Positions 39,801 through 48,800 of a DNA stretch of 64,000 bases are shown in pieces; the first letter of the stretch is position 1; each line of letters starts with the position of its first letter. The DNA lies in contig NMRA01000279.1 in assembly GCA_002633005.1 (NCBI GenBank), positions 321,233 to 385,232 on the forward strand. The letters run 5' to 3'. Source of the DNA: Phoronis australis (taxonomy: Eukaryota; Phoronida; Phoronidae). The notes under the pieces were generated by a model. It was not told the origin of the DNA. It was given only the letters and a program-made list of their open reading frames with translations, and made no database searches. A program made the translations under genes and the position numbers.

Positions 39801-42800
39801 AACTCAGTTTTTCACATAATTATATACATTAGGAGTTGTTTTATTTATGAATGGAGTCGTATAAGTTGAACACATTGCTGCTTTTTCCATGTATTTGAGT
39901 TTGAATTCTCAAGTGTTTTGTTTGCTCAAAATCTATATTTTCTACAGTTCATCTTGTTGTCTCATCTGCAGTGCTTATACTTCTTTTAGCATTCACTCCC
40001 AGGAGAGCTGTGATGCGCTAGTAGCGCCACCTTACATCTGTTTATCAATCAGGTGTAGTTTCCTGGGGCATTATCTAAAGCAGTATTACGTGGGATCAAA
40101 AAACAACCTTTTCTGACCCGAGGTCTTTCGAAAAGCACATTAAATACAAATTGGCACTACACAGCATTTTTGCACTAGAGTGTGGAAGTTTCAGAAGAAA
40201 GACTTGCATGTGCCAACTTGCAGCATAACAAATAGTATGTCACATGTTTGTTCATGCACTGCTGGAAATCGTATGCACTTCACTCTCGATTAGGTGGCTG
40301 ATGCAGTGACCGGAAATGGTTGAAGACAGTTGATAAGACGCACCGTACTACCCAGAATATAAGGCTATGGCCTTACAGGCCAAATAATACGATTTTGAGA
40401 ACGCTTAAAAATAATGCAAATGACCTAGAATATAAGGCCATGACTTTCTGTTTGAGTTTTTAAGTTTTTAAAAGGACATGCCATTATTTTGGCTATAAAG
40501 TCAGTTATTTTTTTTGTTTTTGCCAAAAAGTCATGACCAAAATGTAAAAGTAATATCTACGATCATGACGTATGGTTAAAAGCATTCCATGAAAAGATTG
40601 AATAAATAAAAAAAAACGAACAAACAGGAATTCCAAAATGGCAACACACGGTCAGGTACTCTCTGTCTTGGCAGTGCTGCATAGTGCTCTTCGGGGTATT
40701 CTCGCACACCGTGTTCACCCCAAACTTCATCAGACACTTGTGGTTAGGGTTGATGCATACTGAGAGTTCAAGATTTTTCAAAGTTCTGTTCTGTATCAAC
40801 TTTTGTGCCTCAAATCGTTGCACATGCAGTCTCCTTATACAGTTTCTGTGTGTTTAATATCATGTAATACTCACTTACAGGGGTCTGCATTGTACGAACC
40901 AGTTTGTTTCACTGAATAACGAGCGTCAAATTGGTTCTCGAAAGCGGAGACCCCTGTAGGTGACTATTGCTGAGTAATGTCAAAAATCTATTCAAAATGT
41001 TGTGTAAGAAACCCCAAAACAAGCATTCCCATATATTTTCAGTGACATGAATCTTGACCAATGGATAAAGTGTATCGACATTCTACCAATCACAGACTTA
41101 CAATTCATCGACATTGGCTACCACCAGCAGAGTTTCCGACTAGAGTTCAACCTTGAGTTCTCGTGCTACTCCTTCATTGTTCGTGATAGCAGGAGGTGTA
41201 AGAAGTTTATAAATGACCTCACATGTAAGTGTTCATAGTTTATATTGGTGGTCTCTCATGTAAGTGACCTTAGTTTATAAGTGGCCTCACATGTAAGTGA
41301 TCTTAGTTTATAAGTGGCCTCACATGTGAGTGTTCATAGTTTATAAGTGTCCTCACATGTAAATGACTATACTTTATACGTGGCTTTACATCTAAGTGAC
41401 CTTAGTTCATGAGTGGCCTCGCATGTAAATGTCCAAAGTTTATAAGTGGCCTCACATATAAGTAACCGTAATGTACAGTCAAAATATATATGTCATTATC
41501 TACTCTTCATTTTGGGTATTTTGTTGCTAGTCAAGTTTGTATGGGCAGAATGTTGTAGCGACCAAAGCCCTGACTCCCTTTATGTGCAGGTCTGAAAAAT
41601 TTGCCTGCCCTGAAGTAGGAGTCGAATTTAGACCGTGCTGGGAACATGCAATATATATCTGTTAATACTATCATTCCTGAGTGGCTTTGAAGTGACATTA
41701 TTAATGACAAAAGTGATTTTCTGAAATCATCTCCTGGGCAGACATGAACCTGGAATCTTTGTGGTTGCAGCTAAGTGCTGATGAGCTCAACTGGATATTT
41801 AACTGGTAATGTCACTGGCCTTGAGTTTAGTGAATGTCTGGCAGACAATTGCTAGAATTAGCGATTTGTTATATAATCACAAAAACACAACACATTTATT
41901 GTTTTAAAGCTCAAAGGTAATTACTTCAAAAGATCTATCTCATGCAATTATATTCCCAAAATGTGTTTTTCGACAGCACCGTAAAAACAGTAATGTCCCT
42001 TTAAGTCAACTTTATCGCCAGTTCTCAGCATGGCCCCGATGGCTCATTTTTTAAACATGCCCAGGTAGTATTCAGGAGATCCTGGGTTCGATGTCTTGGT
42101 CAGGACAGGTGTTTTTTTCAAACTGGTAAATGAAGTGTAGTACATACCGGTAATTAGTTAAAAACGCTACACAGTGCTTTACAGAAAGAATTTTCATCAT
42201 AGGATACTTTTGTATTGTAAACAGGTGATCCACCAGGTCATACGGAAGTTTGCCTGAGTGTGATAGAGGTCTGTCAAAATATGCCCAGTTTATCTTGACA
42301 ACTTCTTGATTTAGCTGTATGTGTGTCTTGCAGCCATCGTCAGAAACCTTGCGTTCCAGTCGGACAGTAACCTGCAGGGCATCCACCAAACTAACGACCA
42401 GACCTTGATCAACTTACAGACACAGGTCTTACACACGCCACTAGATGGCTCCACGGTGGGTGATGTGGATACCAAGATCCTGTCCTTCTGTATGGGTTAC
42501 CTGAAGACAAGTGAGGTGAACAAAGAAGGTATGCAACTGTCTAATATTTTTTTCAACCCTTCTTTGCACACTTCAGTGAGCCAAAAACGAAAACCATGGG
42601 ATGTTGTTTTACATTTTTTTATCCTCGACATGAGAGAAACACCAGTGCTGAAAACCACACTGAACGTATTGGAAGCTTTGTGTTTAACTGTGATTGGCTA
42701 GCTATATTAAGCTAGTCGTTAATGGTTGAAAGCTTGGAAATTCAGTCCCTTCTAAAGGATTAGTAATTTTTCATATAACCTAATTGTTAAAATGTCAGAA

Positions 42801-45800
42801 AAAATTAACATATCACTTTCAAAGTGGAACAAAATGTGTGTGAATGTGATGATACCTGTTCAGACTGGCCATAAGTTTGAATGTAAGCTCTCAATATGTG
42901 CTCCTCATAATGGGGCTATTCGGAGAATTCTCCTCGCGGTGTCGCTGCTGTACTAGTGGTGATTAAATTGCGCATGCGTGGCTGTCTGCATGTAAACAAC
43001 TGGTAAAAGATGGAATTTTTATCAAAATACGTCGTCGCACTAAGCCTTATTACTGCTAATTTCCCTGGTGCAAGTCTTCGACAGGTGGCCACAAATTCCC
43101 AAAAGACCTAAGGTTACTATATTCGTGGACAATTGCGGTCAACAGGGTCAACTAACTGACAAAAAGTGTGTGGATGCTGAAGCCCCGTGTGTGCTCTATG
43201 TCTATGACTATGCAGTTCCATTCGGAGACTACACAACATTACTTGGTAAGTTTTTAGCAATCAGTTTCTATCAACATCGTTCGGTGATGTTATCCCCACC
43301 AGTTACCCCACTGAATAACAGTTTTATTGAGTGGAACTAAGTGTTTCTTTTTGGAAACTCACCCGATGCCGGGTAGGCTAGCAGCACATATTCATATTGT
43401 CCTGGGTGGGAGTGCTCCCAAAATAAGAGGTGTATGGTACGTGATGCACAGAAGTCAAGAGTGACTTTTTCACAGCAGTTTCTCTTCAAAACTATGCTGT
43501 TTCCAATAAAATTCTCTAGATGAGTGAGTTTCCTTATTTTATCGTGGACCCCACCCCCAGGACCACCAGCTCAGTTATCGAATTAACATGAATAAGCCTT
43601 AATTCAGTAAATGTCGTAACATTGCATTGGAAAAAAATTGACACCTAGAATGAATTTTACTTGTTGAGATCAGAAGCACATTTTAAGTGTCATGAAAAAT
43701 ACACATTGTTAAATCACTTTTAGCCTGTTTCACATATTTTAATTCAGATATTAAATAAGACTTGGGTACAAAGGTTATTAGTTTCTACACATAAACATGA
43801 AGATGAAATGTCAAGTATGTTCTGCCTTACAAAAGTAGTTTTGTCTTGTCTTTTCTTTTACAATTTGCTAATATTTCTATTCTGTTACAGGCAAGAAAAA
43901 ACAACTGAAACCAACCGCCTGACCATCTATTTCACCGTTGGACAAAGTGAAAAGCAATCCTTCAGCAATAACCTGAGAGAATTGAACGTAATTCAGAAAT
44001 TCAGCACCTGATATGCCTGATTATGGACTCCCTCGCAATGTTGTTTCTTTCTGTGCTTTTTCAGTTTGCCATTTGTTTTTAAATACACTGATAATTGTTT
44101 ATTCTCGAATCTTGTGCATAGCAGATTCTTATCCAGCTAGCTACAATTGAAAACATACAATAAGACAATCGATGCAGTCACTGAATGTCATTTCCCCATA
44201 ATCTGTACCAAATTGAAAAGTTTTTACCAATAGTATAAAGCCTTTCTTCTGAAAGGAAAATTTAATGTCACTCAGCTTTTGGCTTTCATTTCACTGGGTT
44301 CTAGTTTCAATGGCCTATAGAAGCGCTTGTAAAAAAGGTCCAGTTTCAACACGTGGCTTTCTTTCATGTAACCTCATTCAGCCTCAATAACATCCACAAT
44401 TAGACCCTTGAAGGTAAACACAGCAGCATATCACTTGAATCGTTTTGAGCCCAAAATCAGACTCTGAACTAGACCAGAGTGTGACTAGGTCTTCTTTAGC
44501 TTCAGTCCCTCATGTTTCTTCCAGGAAAGGAAATAAGCTATTGTCCACACATGACTCATTGCCTATGAAAGGGCATCCTCACCAACAAGGCTTATTTGTG
44601 TAGCAGTCAGATATAGTTCGTCTGGATACACAGACACTCCACTGGCACATTGTCTTATGGTAACTTAGTACTGCGATTCACATTTCTCCAGGGCCACTGA
44701 CTTGCACATTGTGCCATGCAGCACTGCTGGTGTGTGGAAGTGCTGTGGGAAGAGAACGGAGTAACAAAGCTTGTCTATGATACAGCTTGAAGTGGCCTTA
44801 AAATGTCACTGAACCTGGAACAAATATTGAAATATGAATAATTAAGTACTCCAGATTGGATCAAAAATGTTATCCCTGTTTTTCAAAAATATATGGTGAT
44901 TGGTCTACAGTTTCACATAAAAGTAAATATTTACTATTTTCAGAAACCAAGGGTGTATATAATGAGTATTGCATAAAACTGTGTCTTTATTTTTTATCCC
45001 TAGCCATAACAATTCTTTAAACGCATCACTTGTCTGTAAAATATACAAGTTTTTTGAGACAACTTCAAACCTTTGTTACCCATTTTCAAGCTTTTTTAAT
45101 TTTGATACTTTCAGCAATTTTAAACTCAGATTACAGGTTCATGGGTCTGTCAAGCATACTTCTAGCCTAAGGTTGAGGGAACCGTTTTTCTTCTAATAGA
45201 AGATATGAAGACTTGGGTCATTTAAAAATGATGGATAATCTTTCTGTTGTTTAAGAATAATTACAAATCGTAAGGCACCATCAAAAATGCAATTTTCACA
45301 AAAATGGCAGTCATTTGAATTTATAACGACTTGCAACATTTCAAGGCATGAGTTAAGACTATTCAGTCACTGTGAATTCGGAAAATGTAATATATATCTG
45401 GTTTTACAATTGATACAAGTAACAAAACAGCATATCTCCTCTGCACGGTACAAGCCTTCAAACCTAAAAACCAAAGGTTACGTGAAAACTGACGTGATAG
45501 ATTTCCATTTCAACGTGTAACAGATTGCCAGAAGACATATGATAGGGAGTAAACAAATAGTCTAATGCAATGGATATTTATCACTCACGTACCCTTTACC
45601 ATTGGGATTGGATTGTAATCTTAACTCATTAACCTGTATCGAGTTAACAGCATAAACATTCAGCACTGATTGATGTAACTATCACTGATAAACTTTTAGA
45701 AATCATTCCAAACAACAATAATAATGCTTTGATGTACGAAAAGATCCCGATTGCTACGTCAAGTATCGTATCACATATCACAATATATAAAGATTAACCA

Positions 45801-48800
45801 GACTCTGGCTGGCGACTGACTGCCGCGAAGTCGATATCGGCGAGTGCCTCAGTTGAACAGGCATCGGTAGAATAATCATGGGATAATCGTAAAAATAATC
45901 ACAAACCTTACCTTTGTATGAGGTCGTGCTTACTTCCTCTCATAAAAGCACCCTTTTTACGCAATCTCAGATTCAGTAGGCACGGCTGCAAGCCATTTCA
46001 CCATGTATTTAAAGGGCTCGCGAAATCGAGGCTGGTAATCTATCACCACTAGTACACGCACGCCCTCTAGTTATTGTAGATTTTCCGAATAGCCCCATTA
46101 TCATAATGACTACAGAATTTGTGGTCTAACCGTTTACACTTACTATAAAATCCTTGGTTCTTGATTCTTTAAAGTAATAGCGAGTAACACAAATTTTGTT
46201 AATATTACCGTCCCAAGTTCAAACATATATATTTAGTGTTTTGTGGTCATTTTGTGAACACAGGCAATATTGTCAGTGTAAACGCAGGAGATAGTGTCAA
46301 TGTGAACTTGGGCAATATTGTCAGTGTGAACACAGGTAATATAATGATTGTAAATTGGTCTCTAAAATAAGGGTTATAGACATTGACCTGCCTAAAACTT
46401 ACTGCTTATAAAGATTGGAAGAAGTGAGAAATATTGTCAGTAAAGGTCGCTTTTGGAACCAAAGAACCGTACCTTGATATGGTATGTGTACAGCCGTTTC
46501 GTCCATATCTCATGGACTTAATTCACCACCAGGTGTGCCCACTTAACCCTTATCCTGCGCTAGGCGAGGTCAGCCGACATGCCATCCTATTAAAATGCGT
46601 TGGGTGTACTCAATCGACTATAATAAGTTACAGCTGGGCTGCGCTAGGAGAGTGCACTCACCCCAGGACACTAGTGATTTTCATTCAGAAATTGTAAGAG
46701 CCCCGGAATGTTGTTTAGATACGTGACCACCAGCATTCCATACTTCACAGTTTCCTCTACAGTTCTCCAATTTAAACCATATGGATGTGATTACTAGTTT
46801 GGGAGATATTGGCAGGTTTATGTAAGTGTAGACACATAGTTTCATTACATGGCTTGAGTCATATGGGAGAGGATGACAGTGGATCAGTTTGCTTTCACCA
46901 AGGCTATGATAAAGACTTACACATGGTGAAAATCTCCATTAAATTCGCACAAGTTTTGTATTGACTTCCTTTCTGTTAATTTAATATTTCCCCTTCAAAT
47001 TTCCAATTTAAAATTGCTAGGTCATTAGTCTGGGTGACCTCCATAACAGCTTAGTTCACAGCAGTAGTGGTGACCTACTTAGCTCAGCACACAGGGAAAG
47101 AAGTCTGAATAGAGGCTCAGCAGGATAAGGGTTAAATGTGACCCAGTAATATACATAGTCTCATTGAAAGAAGTCTTGTAAAACTCACATTTCAGGTTTT
47201 GCTGAAGCTCAGCCAATATAGAGGATGATAGAAAATGTGCAATTTTGTTAAACCTCATTGACAAGATAAAAAACTACCCTTCTTACGATACATGTATTTT
47301 GAATGATTGTATGAACTGTGATTGGTCTCTGAACACTGTATGATTGTGTGAACTGTTATTAGGAAGTTTCTGGTTATTCACTGCAGGGAAACCCTTGCTG
47401 ACGCCAATCAGCATCATCGTCACGCCAACAGATGTCTGTCTGGCCAATGAAAATCATCAGTGGCCATTACCTAGGTTACAAGTTGCGCCTTCAGGCGACA
47501 TCTTGAGGACACAGTTTGAACTAAAGGACAGGCAAAAGGTTTCAAATATTGCTCAATTGGTGAGTAATTGGCACTAGATTGTTATTCATGTGTCGAGGTA
47601 TGACATAAAAGTCACTTCCTTTGTGTTTGTTGAGTTCTAGTGGTCTTCAAATCTGACGTGTTGTCAAAATATAAGTGTTAAAATTGTTGTTGTTTAGAGC
47701 ATGTATGCTGTCTGTTCACTTGATGAATGAGGATGCCACAACTCTGAACCATTTAAGGAAACTGAGAAAAAAGGTTTTCGGACATAAGAACACTTATAAA
47801 ATGTACTTGTAATAGTCAATGATGGTTTATGTTGAAGAATGCTTAATTCTAGTTTGCACTTGATGACCCCAGTAAGCTGGGACTGCAAACTCATCTGCAG
47901 TCCCAGAGTGTACTCAAGCAGTCAATGACGAAGCCTAAATCTGAAACTGCCATTTTTCAGAAATTTGGAATTTGTTACTTAACCTAAAATTATGACAAAG
48001 AAACCCAATATTTATTGATTTCAGCGAATCGTTAGTATCCCCAACTTTTATACGAAAACTGGCTTCTATTAGCTCTCGTAAATTGCTTTTTTTGTTCACA
48101 AAAGAACAAATGTGTAGCTAATATGATTATCATGTAGTCATAAATGAGACTACACTACACTTGACTTCCAAACAATGGCAACTTGCACCGATGTTGCACT
48201 TGTTTATTATGTCGTGTATGAGCTTTCTGCAAAATATTTGAATCTTTGTTTTTCTGTTCATTCGGCATTCTTTTAACGATAATCCTGTTGGCCACTTCTG
48301 CAACCAATTGTTTGCACACTGTGACTGCGTCTCGCACAACACTCCTGTTGGTCACTCCTTGTTCTTACCACAGTGTTATCTCCCATGGTACTGCAGCGCC
48401 CTCTATGTTTCGATTTTGGGGCCAAGAATAATGCTTTGCCATGTTCAAATTCTGTACCATGGTTACCGTCAGAAAATATTTTGAAAAACTGTGAGCATTC
48501 ACAACAATGTTATTCGAACTTTTAAAATGAAGAAAGGGTAATTTTGGTGATTAATTTTTTCACTCAGACATACAAGTTGTGAAGTGTCATGTGCACACCT
48601 CCTACAAAACACCGGGTAGGGGAATTTGCTGTTTGTGACTGTCTTGTTGGTCTAATCCATCAGTTTTGCTAGAAAGTATGAAAATAATTTGGAGTAGATA
48701 AGACCCAGGGTCCAAACATAATCATGGCGAGTTGTCAAGAAATTTGACCAATAAAGCCCTATAACTTAACCTGTAATTGATTTTTGCATATTCTGTGAAA

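Noticed and set aside
42020-42110. Functional tRNA gene
   Set aside because: A- and B-like boxes are present but stems do not pair well; a SINE head is more likely.
43068-44011. Extra STK11IP exons within intron 22
   Set aside because: Exon 22 (phase 1) joins 47387 directly with the right phase and restores the conserved order before LLTPISIIVTPTD; the 43-44 kb frames lie inside the inverted-repeat element and match nothing in the protein.
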